Below are positions 1 through 7,579 of a DNA stretch of 34,458 bases, in pieces. The notes beneath the pieces were generated by a model. That model saw only the letters and a list, made by a program, of their open reading frames with translations. It was not told the DNA's origin and made no database searches. The translations under genes were made by a program, and so were the position numbers. Source of the DNA: Novosphingobium sp. 17-62-19 (lineage in GTDB: Bacteria; Pseudomonadota; Alphaproteobacteria; Sphingomonadales; Sphingomonadaceae); assembly GCF_002256775.1 (NCBI RefSeq), contig NZ_NCII01000067.1, forward strand, positions 1 to 34,458, written 5' to 3'. The first letter of the stretch is position 1; each line of letters begins with the position of its first letter.

Positions 1-445
1 CAATGCCCCCCGTCTGACGCAGACCCTCCCCCAACGCAACCGCGCTCGCAATCGCAAGATTAAGCGAACGAACCTGACGACGAATCGGGATGCGGACCAA
101 CGCATCGCAAACACTGGAAACCGACGCCGGTACGCCCGCACTTTCCTTGCCGAAGAGCAGCACGTCATCAGGTTCAAAGCGGAAAGCGTGCAGTGATTGC
201 TGGCCTTTCGTGGTGAACAGGACAAGCCGACGCGGCGTTACACTTTCGTGAAATTCAACAAAGCCCTTGTGGCGTATGACCTGAACGTGTTCGATGTAGT
301 CCATCGCGGCGCGACGGACGCGGCGATCGTCCCAGCCAAAGCCCATCGGCTCGATCAGATCGACATCAACGCCAAAACATGCACCGAGGCGCATGACCGC
401 ACCGACATTTCCGGCAATTTCGGGTTCGTAAAGGGCCAGACGCAT
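1..445 (-). CDS. trmL: tRNA (cytidine(34)-2'-O)-methyltransferase, SpoU/TrmL family (3' end cut by window)
   Basis: SPOUT-fold RNA methylase that 2'-O-methylates the wobble base of some leucine tRNAs, using S-adenosylmethionine. The visible 148 residues begin MRLALYEPEIAGNVG, the usual short TrmL start, and contain EPMGFGWDD, the cofactor-loop motif LLFGKESAGVP and the C-terminal SPOUT motif around RSLNLAIASAVALGE, which forms the knotted SAM site. E. coli TrmL has 157 residues, so only a few C-terminal residues and the stop codon lie beyond position 1. The start at 445 fits the family N terminus. The next gene on the same strand ends at 483, 37 bases upstream of this start, so co-transcription is possible. 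The family assignment is firm. The exact tRNA target is inferred from the family. Confidence 0.9.
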   Translation of the reverse strand, partial: MRLALYEPEIAGNVGAVMRLGACFGVDVDLIEPMGFGWDDRRVRRAAMDYIEHVQVIRHKGFVEFHESVTPRRLVLFTTKGQQSLHAFRFEPDDVLLFGKESAGVPASVSSVCDALVRIPIRRQVRSLNLAIASAVALGEGLRQTGGI

Positions 446-482
446 TAGGCTTGCGCTCTTTCCAAAGAGTAGAGCGCGGCGC

Positions 483-1463
483 TTACTGCCCTGTGGGAAT
501 GGCAGCAAGGTGCTCTGTGCTTGCCCGGCCGTAGACGCTGACGCTGACGCGGTTCCGTCCGGCTTGTTTGGCACGATACATCGCCTCGTCCGCACGACTG
601 ATGCAGGCGTGAAGCGCAAGTCCCGGATCCCAGGGAGCCACACCGAGCGAGCCCGTGGTTACCAGATCTTCCGGCCAATCAATTCCGCGCATGGCGGCTA
701 GACCATTGCGCAACTCGTGCGCGATCCGCACTGCTTGATCGACTGGACAATGGCTAAGCAGGACGATGAATTCCTCTCCGCCCCAGCGTGCCACGGCGCC
801 GTCGCCGCGCCCGACCACGTCATGCGGGCCAACATGGCGGGCGATCACTTCGGCGGCTTTCACCAGCACGGTATCGCCCAATCCGATCAGCGCAGGGCCA
901 AGGCCGATCGTTGCGACGAGCGGGATCGGGCCAATCTCAACCATGTGCATGATGGTTTGCGGAACAAGGCAGACCAGCGCGCCGAACAGGAAGAAGGTTA
1001 CCAAGCGCCGCTCTGTCGCCACGACCATGCAGGTCACCGCGATAGAGACGATGATGACAACGCACACGAACATCGAGGCCATGTCGCGCCCGAGCGTTGT
1101 GATAACCGGTAACATGCAGGCCGACCAGAACAGGCCAGACATCAGCGCAAGCATTTCGTAGACCCGCCACCACAATCCAGCGCGTGCCGGATCCTGATCT
1201 TGCCGGATGGTACGGCTGACGAGGTTCATGCCGAGCAGGGACGCCGCGTTGCCGATCAGGAACAACGCCATCAACCGCCAGTCGGGCAGGTAGACGCTGC
1301 ACAGCGCGATCAGCGCGAGCGGGACGATGTTGGTGATCTGGTAGTAGGCAATATTCTGGAGGAAATGCAGGCGCGAGAGGCGGGCGACGTCCTCGTCAGA
1401 CACGGCGGGGGGCTCAGCGCCCTGTGCTGCCTTGATCGTGCGTGCGGCGGCAAACATCTCCAT
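483..1463 (-). CDS. Membrane GGDEF-domain protein with a truncated catalytic domain
   Basis: A 326-residue protein with about six hydrophobic segments (roughly residues 46-60, 64-82, 103-122, 130-150, 154-172, 178-195) followed by the second half of a GGDEF domain: GGEEF at 228-232, SLGVAPW near 272-278 and the terminal ADEAMYRAKQAGRN. The first half of the domain is absent. There is no DxLTxLxNRR, no metal-binding D-x-D-x-F-K and no N-D-x-x-G-H. The last membrane segment runs straight into GDTVLVKAAEVIARH, which in intact enzymes follows the GH..GD loop. There are also about seven extra residues just before GGEEF. With the metal- and GTP-binding half missing, diguanylate cyclase activity is not expected. 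The frame is open throughout, so this is an in-frame loss rather than a frameshift. It starts 36 bases after the glmS stop on the same strand and may be read through from it. Confidence 0.8.
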   Translation of the reverse strand: MEMFAAARTIKAAQGAEPPAVSDEDVARLSRLHFLQNIAYYQITNIVPLALIALCSVYLPDWRLMALFLIGNAASLLGMNLVSRTIRQDQDPARAGLWWRVYEMLALMSGLFWSACMLPVITTLGRDMASMFVCVVIIVSIAVTCMVVATERRLVTFFLFGALVCLVPQTIMHMVEIGPIPLVATIGLGPALIGLGDTVLVKAAEVIARHVGPHDVVGRGDGAVARWGGEEFIVLLSHCPVDQAVRIAHELRNGLAAMRGIDWPEDLVTTGSLGVAPWDPGLALHACISRADEAMYRAKQAGRNRVSVSVYGRASTEHLAAIPTGQ

Positions 1464-1499
1464 AATGGGCCGATATACCGGCCCATCGTGAAGATTTGC

Positions 1500-3323
1500 T
1501 TATTCTACGGTGACAGACTTGGCCAGATTGCGCGGCTGATCCACGTCAGTACCCTTCGCCACGGCAACGTGATAGGCCAGCAGTTGCACCGGCACGGCAT
1601 AGACGAGCGGCGCGATCAGGGGATGGACCTTGGGCATCTCGATCGTGGCAAGGCAACCATCGCCCGCTTCGGCGATGCCTTCGGCGTCCGAGATCAGCAC
1701 GACCTTGCCGCCGCGGGCACGGACTTCCTGCATGTTGCTGACGGTCTTTTCGAAGAGCGGGCCTGACGGGGCAAGCACGATCACCGGGACGAGTTCGTCG
1801 ATCAGCGCGATCGGGCCGTGCTTCATCTCGCCGCTGGCATAGCCTTCGGCATGGATGTAGCTGATTTCCTTGAGCTTCAGCGCACCTTCGAGCGCCAGCG
1901 GATAGTCCGCGCCGCGCCCGAGATAGAGCACATCGCGTGCCGGTGCGATCAGGTGGGCCATGCCTGCGATTTCGTCATCGTGGTTGAGCGCGGCATTGAG
2001 TGCGGCGGGCACTTCTACCAGATGCTCTACAATTGCGGCCTCTTCCGCACGGTTCATGCGCCCGCGCTTTACTGCGAGGTGCGCCGCCAGAGCGGCAAGC
2101 ACCGCAAGCTGGCAGGTGAAAGCCTTGGTCGAGGCGACGCCGATTTCCGGGCCGGCGTGGGTGGGCAGCAGCAGATCCGCCTCGCGCGCCATGGTGCTGG
2201 TAGGCACGTTGACGACGACCGCGATGGTCTGCCCAGCGGCCTTGCAGTGCCGCAGCGCGGCGAGGGTATCAGCCGTTTCCCCGCTCTGCGAGATGAACAG
2301 CGAGAGGCCGCCCGGTTCCAGTACGGGATCGCGGTAACGGAACTCGCTGGCCACATCGATGTCCACCGGCAAGCGGGCGAACTGTTCGAACCAGTATTTG
2401 GCGACCATCGCGGCATAGAAGCTGGTGCCGCAGGCGACGATGGTGACGCGGTTGATGCTGGCGAGATCAAAGTCGATCTGCGGCAGGGCAACGGTCTGCT
2501 CGACCCGGCGCAAGTAGGAGCGAAGGGTTTGCGCGACGACCACCGGCTGTTCGAAGATTTCCTTCTGCATGAAGTGGCGGTAATTGCCCTTCTCGATTGC
2601 AGCGGCTGTCGCGCCCGATGCGACAACGGGGCGGGTCACCGCGTTGCTTGCGGCATCAAAGATTTGCGCGCCGGTGCGGGTGATGACGACCCAGTCGCCC
2701 TCTTCGAGGTAGGTGATCTTCTGCGTCAGCGGCGCGAGCGCCAACGCGTCGGAGCCGAGGTAGGTCTCCCCATCTCCATAGCCCACGACCAGCGGGGAGC
2801 CGAGGCGCGCGCCGATCAGCATGTCGTCATGCTGGCGAAAGGCGATGGCGAGCGCGAAGGCACCACGCAATTGCGGAAGCACGGCCTTGACCGCGTCGTG
2901 CGGTGACTGTCCTGCCTCGACCAGTTCGGACACGAGGTGCGCGACGACTTCGGTGTCGGTCTCGCTTTCGAACGTGCGGCCACGCGCGATCAGGCCTTCG
3001 CGCAGCGGCTTGAAGTTTTCGATGATGCCGTTGTGGACCAGCGCAACTTCGCCCGTGGCGTGGGGGTGGGCGTTGCTGGTGGTGGGCGCGCCGTGGGTGG
3101 CCCAGCGGGTGTGGGCAATGCCGATCAGGCCAGAGGCGGGATTGCGTTCGAGTTCCAGCACGAGGTTATTCAGCTTGCCCTCCGCGCGGCGGCGGACAAG
3201 CGCCCCGCCCTCGACCATGCAAACGCCTGCCGAGTCATACCCACGATATTCCATCCGGCGCAGGCCATCGACCAGCCGGTCTGCCACCTGTTCCTTGCCG
3301 ACGATTCCGATGATTCCGCACAT
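1500..3323 (-). CDS. glmS: Glutamine--fructose-6-phosphate aminotransferase (isomerizing)
   Basis: Makes glucosamine-6-phosphate from fructose-6-phosphate and glutamine, the entry step to UDP-GlcNAc for peptidoglycan and LPS. The start at 3323 gives MCGIIGIVG, placing the nucleophilic cysteine at position 2, to be exposed when Met is removed; a longer in-frame start upstream would bury it. Class II glutaminase motifs follow: HTRWATHG at 71-78 and VHNGIIEN at about 96-103. Two SIS sugar-isomerase domains fill the rest (SQSGETADT, ASTKAFTCQLA), and the protein ends NLAKSVTVE like E. coli GlmS. The 607-residue length is normal. Transcription runs away from the GGDEF gene at 3851, with a 527-base divergent region between. 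No glmS-type ribozyme or GlmY/Z site was recognised. Confidence 0.97.
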   Translation of the reverse strand: MCGIIGIVGKEQVADRLVDGLRRMEYRGYDSAGVCMVEGGALVRRRAEGKLNNLVLELERNPASGLIGIAHTRWATHGAPTTSNAHPHATGEVALVHNGIIENFKPLREGLIARGRTFESETDTEVVAHLVSELVEAGQSPHDAVKAVLPQLRGAFALAIAFRQHDDMLIGARLGSPLVVGYGDGETYLGSDALALAPLTQKITYLEEGDWVVITRTGAQIFDAASNAVTRPVVASGATAAAIEKGNYRHFMQKEIFEQPVVVAQTLRSYLRRVEQTVALPQIDFDLASINRVTIVACGTSFYAAMVAKYWFEQFARLPVDIDVASEFRYRDPVLEPGGLSLFISQSGETADTLAALRHCKAAGQTIAVVVNVPTSTMAREADLLLPTHAGPEIGVASTKAFTCQLAVLAALAAHLAVKRGRMNRAEEAAIVEHLVEVPAALNAALNHDDEIAGMAHLIAPARDVLYLGRGADYPLALEGALKLKEISYIHAEGYASGEMKHGPIALIDELVPVIVLAPSGPLFEKTVSNMQEVRARGGKVVLISDAEGIAEAGDGCLATIEMPKVHPLIAPLVYAVPVQLLAYHVAVAKGTDVDQPRNLAKSVTVE

Positions 3324-3850
3324 GAGTCTGGCTTGATCCTGTAACTTGTGTCCGCACGCTGTCGCACGAAAACCTTGGGATTGTCTTTCCAATCGCGAGC
3401 GCGCCGTCTTTTGTCCAGCGGGGAATGAACCGGGGTTGAAGCGGTGATTCCGTTCAGGTTCGCGGGCGTTTTCCTGAAGGGGTTTACACAGTTTACACGG
3501 TCCTGAGAGAGAAACTCACGGGCGGCTTTTGCGCTGGTGGAACCGGCGCGCGACGGGCACGGCAAGGTCTTTGCAGCAAGGTTTTGGCAGGTTTGAGAGG
3601 GGTAACCGATCATACTGAAACCGTGCCATTTTTCCAAGGCTGTAGGAAAATGGTTTGTTACGGGTCAACTCCCCCCATCAACGGCCAACTCGCTCCAGCT
3701 CGCCGCTGTTTCAAACGATGGAAACATCGCGCATGATGCGGGCCTTCTGATGGTTAAACATATTTATTTCAAACGCATATATAGATATACTGCAGCTCTT
3801 CCCGATAAATCGTTAACCTTTTCCCGTCACACTTCTGAAGCTTCGGCACC
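3324..3850. other. Divergent intergenic region between glmS and the GGDEF gene
   Basis: This 527-base stretch holds no convincing gene; the reading frames in it look like noise. The end next to the GGDEF gene (about 3750-3825) is markedly AT-rich (runs such as acatatttatttc and gcatatatagatatac) against a GC-rich background, so it is the likely promoter region for that gene. An imperfect inverted repeat (arms 3626-3635 and 3645-3653, nine of ten bases pairing) lies near the middle. No transcription-factor site could be named. Confidence 0.5.
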
Positions 3851-5113
3851 ATGGGTTGGTACACGATGGAAGAGCGCTCTTATTCCAGTTCAAAAGTCGA
3901 TGCGATCGACGCGGAGCTTGCTCGGCAATTTCCGGCTGTCGCGCTCGCACCCGAACTCGAAGCCGAATACGAGCGGCGCACCGATGAATCGCGGCGTGCC
4001 ACGATTGTGCTTTGGATGTTCGGCACGATGCTGGCGAATATCGCGTGCCTCCCGCTGGACTACACCGTCGACAATCTGGATATCGGACTGGTACTGCGCC
4101 TGGGCGTCACGACGCCGGTCTATATCGCGGCAATGCTGGTTCTGCGGCGAGGGATTGCGCGCGCGAAAAGCGCCGCAGTCATCCTGCCCTTGGTCGTATT
4201 TGTCTCCGTGGTTTCGTTTCTGGGGCTTCAGGCTCCTGCCCCGCACAATGACCGCTATCTGATGGCAGCGGGGCTGATCATCATATTCACCACTATCGTC
4301 CTGCCTGCATCGGTACGCGAAGCCGTGTTCTCAACGGTGCTTTCCGTCGTTGCCATGTTTGCGCTTACCTTCTTCTTGCATGGCGGAAACCCGGATACTC
4401 TGACGATTTGCAGCTTTATCGCCGGGGCCTCGGTGATGCCGCTGGCGGTCCGTTTCCGGGCGGAACACGCATCGCGCAATGCCTTTCTGGTGGCGCTGAA
4501 AGACGAGTTGAAGTCCGCGCAGCTGATCGCCCTGACGAACGCGCTGGCGGAACTGGCCGATACCGACCCCCTGACCAACATGCGCAATCGCCGCAGTCTT
4601 TCCGAAACGCTGAACCGCACCTGGGCCGAGGCCACCGCCCGGAACGACTGGTTCAGCATCTTCATGATCGATATCGACCGCTTCAAGCTGTTCAATGATA
4701 CAGCGGGCCATGATGAAGGCGACAACTGCCTGCGCAAAGTAGCAGCCGCGCTGCAAACAGAAACGCATCGTCACGGTCAGTACATCGCGCGATTTGGCGG
4801 CGAGGAATTTACCGCAATCGCATCGGGCCTGTCACCCGAACCGGCGTTGAAGGTTGCAGAAGCCCTGCGCAAGGCAGTGGAGGATCTGGGCATCCCGCAT
4901 CCCGGTTACACCGATGGCAGCACGGTGACTGTCAGCATCGGCACCACAGTGGTGCAACCATCGCCCATGGCATCGGTGGAACAGGTCATCGCCGCCGCCG
5001 ACAAGGCGCTGTACGAAGCCAAGGCCCGCGGGCGCAATTGCGTTGTCAGTGTCGTGGTGAAGCCAGAACAGGTGGTTCACGAGCTGAAAACAGGCACGAT
5101 TCGGGCGGCTTGA
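3851..5113 (+). CDS. Membrane-bound diguanylate cyclase (GGDEF)
   Basis: Expected to condense two GTP to cyclic di-GMP at the inner membrane. The 420 residues comprise a cytoplasmic N terminus, about six hydrophobic segments between residues 52 and 200, a short helical linker (KDELKSAQLIALTNALAELA) and a complete GGDEF domain: DPLTNMRNRR at 239-248, DIDRFKLFND at 274-283, GGEEF at 316-320 and ADKALYEAKARGRN near the end. All metal and substrate motifs expected for activity are present. At the inhibitory I-site (RxxD, six bases of spacing before the first Gly), Arg307 is kept but position 310 is Gln, so product inhibition by the usual route is probably lost. A second Met at codon 6 (3866) is an alternative start; neither has a strong Shine-Dalgarno. 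No EAL domain is present. Confidence 0.92.
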   Translation: MGWYTMEERSYSSSKVDAIDAELARQFPAVALAPELEAEYERRTDESRRATIVLWMFGTMLANIACLPLDYTVDNLDIGLVLRLGVTTPVYIAAMLVLRRGIARAKSAAVILPLVVFVSVVSFLGLQAPAPHNDRYLMAAGLIIIFTTIVLPASVREAVFSTVLSVVAMFALTFFLHGGNPDTLTICSFIAGASVMPLAVRFRAEHASRNAFLVALKDELKSAQLIALTNALAELADTDPLTNMRNRRSLSETLNRTWAEATARNDWFSIFMIDIDRFKLFNDTAGHDEGDNCLRKVAAALQTETHRHGQYIARFGGEEFTAIASGLSPEPALKVAEALRKAVEDLGIPHPGYTDGSTVTVSIGTTVVQPSPMASVEQVIAAADKALYEAKARGRNCVVSVVVKPEQVVHELKTGTIRAA

Positions 5114-5269
5114 TCTGGAGGGTGCGACGCTGCACAGATCTTTGGCACCATGCATGAAAAGGAAAATCCGGGATTTGGCAAACCGTCCCCGCAATCTTGC
5201 ACCGTATTCCCGGAACACAATGTCGCTTCTGCCGGTTACTTGTGGTGAAAACCCAAGCAGGAGCAGCCG

Positions 5270-5680
5270 ATGAGCATTTTCAGCAAGATTATGGACGCCA
5301 TTTCCTGGAAGGGCACGCGGCCCACGCAGACCGGGCAGACTCCCAAGCCTGCGCCTGCCCCCGCTGCGCAAGCCGCCCCGGTCCCAAGTGCCCCAACCCC
5401 GTCAGCCGCCGCGCCTGCCCCGGCTGCTCCAGTCGATGTCGAGGCCAATCTGACCGAAATGGCCCAAGGGCAGTCGCTCAACTGGCGCACGTCGATTGTC
5501 GACCTGATGAAGCTGCTTGGGATCGATTCCAGCCTCGCCAACCGCAAGGAACTGGCGCAGGAACTGGGCTATACCGGCGCGCTTGATGGTTCGGCGGAAA
5601 TGAACATTTGGCTGCACAAAGCGACCATGCGCAAGCTGGCCGAGAATGGCGGCAAGGTTCCGGCTGAATTGATGGATTGA
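5270..5680 (+). CDS. DUF3597 family protein
   Basis: A 136-residue protein with a short N-terminal segment (MSIFSKIMDAISWKG), an Ala/Pro-rich low-complexity linker at about residues 20-60, and a compact C-terminal domain containing LNWRTSIVDLMKLLGID and RKELAQELGY, which is the DUF3597 pattern. The C-terminal domain resembles a small helical peptidoglycan-associated or LysM-neighbour module, but no function is established. A clear ribosome binding site (caggag) lies before the ATG. It stands alone, 156 bases after the GGDEF gene. I recognise the family, not a role. Confidence 0.8.
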   Translation: MSIFSKIMDAISWKGTRPTQTGQTPKPAPAPAAQAAPVPSAPTPSAAAPAPAAPVDVEANLTEMAQGQSLNWRTSIVDLMKLLGIDSSLANRKELAQELGYTGALDGSAEMNIWLHKATMRKLAENGGKVPAELMD

Positions 5681-5752
5681 GGCTTGGTGGGGGCGGCTCA
5701 GCGTTGTGGAAAGTCATATTTGTGGTAATGTGGGAACCCAGATCGGAGCAGA

Positions 5753-6025
5753 ATGATGAGCCGCCTTACCATCGACATGAGCGACCAGCAGCACCAGCGT
5801 CTGAAAGCCAGCGCGGCGCTGCAGGGTAAAACGATCCGGCAATATGCGTTGGAGCGGCTTTTCCCTGCTTCAATTGACGACGATCAGGCGTGGCGAGATC
5901 TCAAGAGCCTGCTGGAACAGCGGATCGGTGATGGGCTGGGTGGCGCAGTTTCTGGCAGGAGCGTTAGCACGATTCTTGAGGATGAACTGAGAGCAGGTGA
6001 GACTGGGCGGGCGATTGCAGGTTGA
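5753..6025 (+). CDS. Ribbon-helix-helix antitoxin-like protein, no partner toxin
   Basis: A 90-residue protein whose N terminus (SRLTIDMSDQQHQRLKASA, then GKTIRQYALERLF) fits a ribbon-helix-helix DNA-binding fold of the type found in ParD-like antitoxins. The C-terminal part (LLEQRIGDGLGG, then SVSTILEDEL) resembles the toxin-binding tail of such antitoxins. Two adjacent ATG codons (5753, 5756) follow a cggag ribosome binding site. Normally a ParE/RelE-type toxin follows within a few bases. Here the next 137 bases have no toxin frame and the next gene is a DNA methylase. It may be an orphan antitoxin or a relic of a toxin-antitoxin pair. The antitoxin assignment is from sequence pattern only. 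Confidence 0.7.
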   Translation: MMSRLTIDMSDQQHQRLKASAALQGKTIRQYALERLFPASIDDDQAWRDLKSLLEQRIGDGLGGAVSGRSVSTILEDELRAGETGRAIAG

Positions 6026-6162
6026 TTAATGGCGTAGAGGTTTTGAGGTTTTAGTGGACTGTCATCGCAATCCCCAACAGGATTTGTGGAGAAACGTCGG
6101 GAACCGACCGATTATCTGGCGGAGCGCTTGACAGGGACTACTCCATCGGGAAAGATCCCATT

Positions 6163-6816
6163 ATGTTCTCTTCTCCCGAACTTGTCGAAGCGCAGCGAAG
6201 TCTGCTTGAAACCGCCGGACGCACCAAGTTTGCGACCATTTTGGCGGACCCGCCTTGGCAGTTTCAAAATCGCACTGGCAAGGTTGCACCTGAACACAAG
6301 CGGCTAAACCGGTACGGAACGATGACGCTGGAGGAGATCTGCTCCTTGCCGGTCGAACAAGTTTCGGATGATCCGGCACATCTCTATCTTTGGGTTCCCA
6401 ATGCACTTCTACCTGAAGGTTTGCAGGTGATGAATGCGTGGGGCTTTCGCTACATTTCCAATATTGTCTGGCACAAAGTGCGCAAAGACGGTGGTTCTGA
6501 TGGTCGTGGCGTCGGCTTCTATTTTCGCAACGTCACTGAGATCCTGCTTTTTGGCGTGCGTGGGAAGAATGCACGAACGCTCGCTCCAGGCCGAACTCAG
6601 GTGAACATGATTCAGTCCCGCAAACGTGAACACAGCCGCAAGCCCGATGAGCAGTATAAGATCATCGAAGATTGCAGCTGGGGGCCGAGGATTGAATTGT
6701 TCAGTCGCGGCGCACGCAAAGGTTGGACCGTTTGGGGCAATCAGGCCGACGAAAACTACACTCCCGATTGGGCAACATATGGATATAACAGCGCGATGGG
6801 TGTAGCTGCAGAGTAA
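6163..6816 (+). CDS. MT-A70 family adenine-N6 DNA methyltransferase
   Basis: A 217-residue SAM-dependent methylase of the MT-A70 family. The catalytic motif DPPW is at 29-32, with the family features YGTMTLEEIC (about 51-60), HLYLWVPNALLPEGLQVMNAWGF and the GVGFYFRNVTEILLFG block. The N6-adenine target on DNA is inferred from family and neighbour. Its TAA overlaps the ATG of the downstream nuclease gene (TAATG at 6814-6818), so the two are translationally coupled as expected for a restriction-modification pair. GC content and codon use are visibly lower than in glmU or rsmA next door, which suggests acquisition by transfer. The ribosome binding site is weak (cgggaaag). The first dozen codons (SPELVEAQRS) resemble translated sphingomonad repeat DNA. 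Confidence 0.88.
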   Translation: MFSSPELVEAQRSLLETAGRTKFATILADPPWQFQNRTGKVAPEHKRLNRYGTMTLEEICSLPVEQVSDDPAHLYLWVPNALLPEGLQVMNAWGFRYISNIVWHKVRKDGGSDGRGVGFYFRNVTEILLFGVRGKNARTLAPGRTQVNMIQSRKREHSRKPDEQYKIIEDCSWGPRIELFSRGARKGWTVWGNQADENYTPDWATYGYNSAMGVAAE

Positions 6817-7553
6817 TGTTCGAACGACTGCGCAGCCTTGGGTATGAAGTCAATTTCGCAAGCCACGCTGAAGCCATATTAAGCGTCGATTTCCCGAAGG
6901 TTGCCCGTGAACTGGAAGACGCATTGCTCGGCGTGAAACTTCCGATCAGCGAAATCGTGAATTCTGGAGGTGGCGAAGCTCAACTCACGCAACGTCTGCG
7001 ACGGGGTTTCCATGCCTTGGGCTGGCGGAAGCGCAATATCGAAATGAAGAAGATTGTCGATGGCGTCGAGAAAGAGTCGATCTCGCATGAAATCGACCAT
7101 TTCCTTGCAACGGATCGCGGCAATTTTGCGCTTGAGATCGAGTGGAATAACAAGGATCCCTTTTTCGACCGTGATCTGGAAAATTTCAAACGCCTACATG
7201 CCGAAGGAGTAGTGGGTGTTGCCGCCATCCTGACGCGGGGCTCGGAACTTCAGGCAGCGTTGCGCACGATGGTCAGGGATTGGGCAATTCAGAATCGGGT
7301 GATATCGTTTGCAGACTTGAAATCGAAGGGCTTCAAGCGGCCAACTGAGCGACAGGAAATCATTGTAGAAACGAAGGTTCTGCGTGGTGAGGCTTTTGCC
7401 GATGCCTGGGCAGCGATGTTTTGCAGCGACAAATACGGCATGGCGACGACTCACTGGAACAAGTTGCAAGACCGGGTGCGGCGTGGCGTTGGGAATCCCT
7501 GCCCACTGGTGTTGTTCGGATTGCCTCCTTCGATCGTCGACATGGGCGCCTAG
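6816..7553 (+). CDS. BglII/BstYI-family type II restriction endonuclease (putative)
   Basis: A 245-residue protein with a PD-(D/E)xK-like core: Asp94 (HEIDHF), then Glu107-Ile-Glu109 (ALEIEWNNKD), matching the Asp...Glu-x-Gln/Glu pattern of BglII and BstYI. This is followed by FDRDLENFKRLH, GVVGVAAILTRGSELQ and, near the C terminus, YGMATTHWNKL...CPLVLFGLPPS, which parallels the BstYI ending (SSGISYYEGEL...PLVLIGIAP). It would cleave DNA at a site protected by the coupled methylase. The recognition sequence cannot be read from the sequence; RGATCY and AGATCT are sites of relatives only. Residues about 145-205 look like an insertion relative to BstYI. It ends 26 bases from the convergent glmU stop. 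The same low-GC character as the methylase supports transfer as a unit. Confidence 0.8.
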   Translation: MFERLRSLGYEVNFASHAEAILSVDFPKVARELEDALLGVKLPISEIVNSGGGEAQLTQRLRRGFHALGWRKRNIEMKKIVDGVEKESISHEIDHFLATDRGNFALEIEWNNKDPFFDRDLENFKRLHAEGVVGVAAILTRGSELQAALRTMVRDWAIQNRVISFADLKSKGFKRPTERQEIIVETKVLRGEAFADAWAAMFCSDKYGMATTHWNKLQDRVRRGVGNPCPLVLFGLPPSIVDMGA

Positions 7554-7579
7554 GCTGGCCCTAGAACCACCTGCGCCTC

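Noticed and set aside
1818-2906. Long plus-strand frame (362 codons) opposite glmS
   Set aside because: It is antisense to well-defined glmS motifs, and its composition is that of a GC-rich shadow frame.
3170-3637. 155-codon minus-strand frame upstream of and overlapping glmS
   Set aside because: Out of frame with glmS, no ribosome binding site, and composition unlike a protein.
3324-3850. A ribozyme or riboswitch upstream of glmS
   Set aside because: No conserved glmS ribozyme core was recognised, and that element is known from Gram-positive bacteria.
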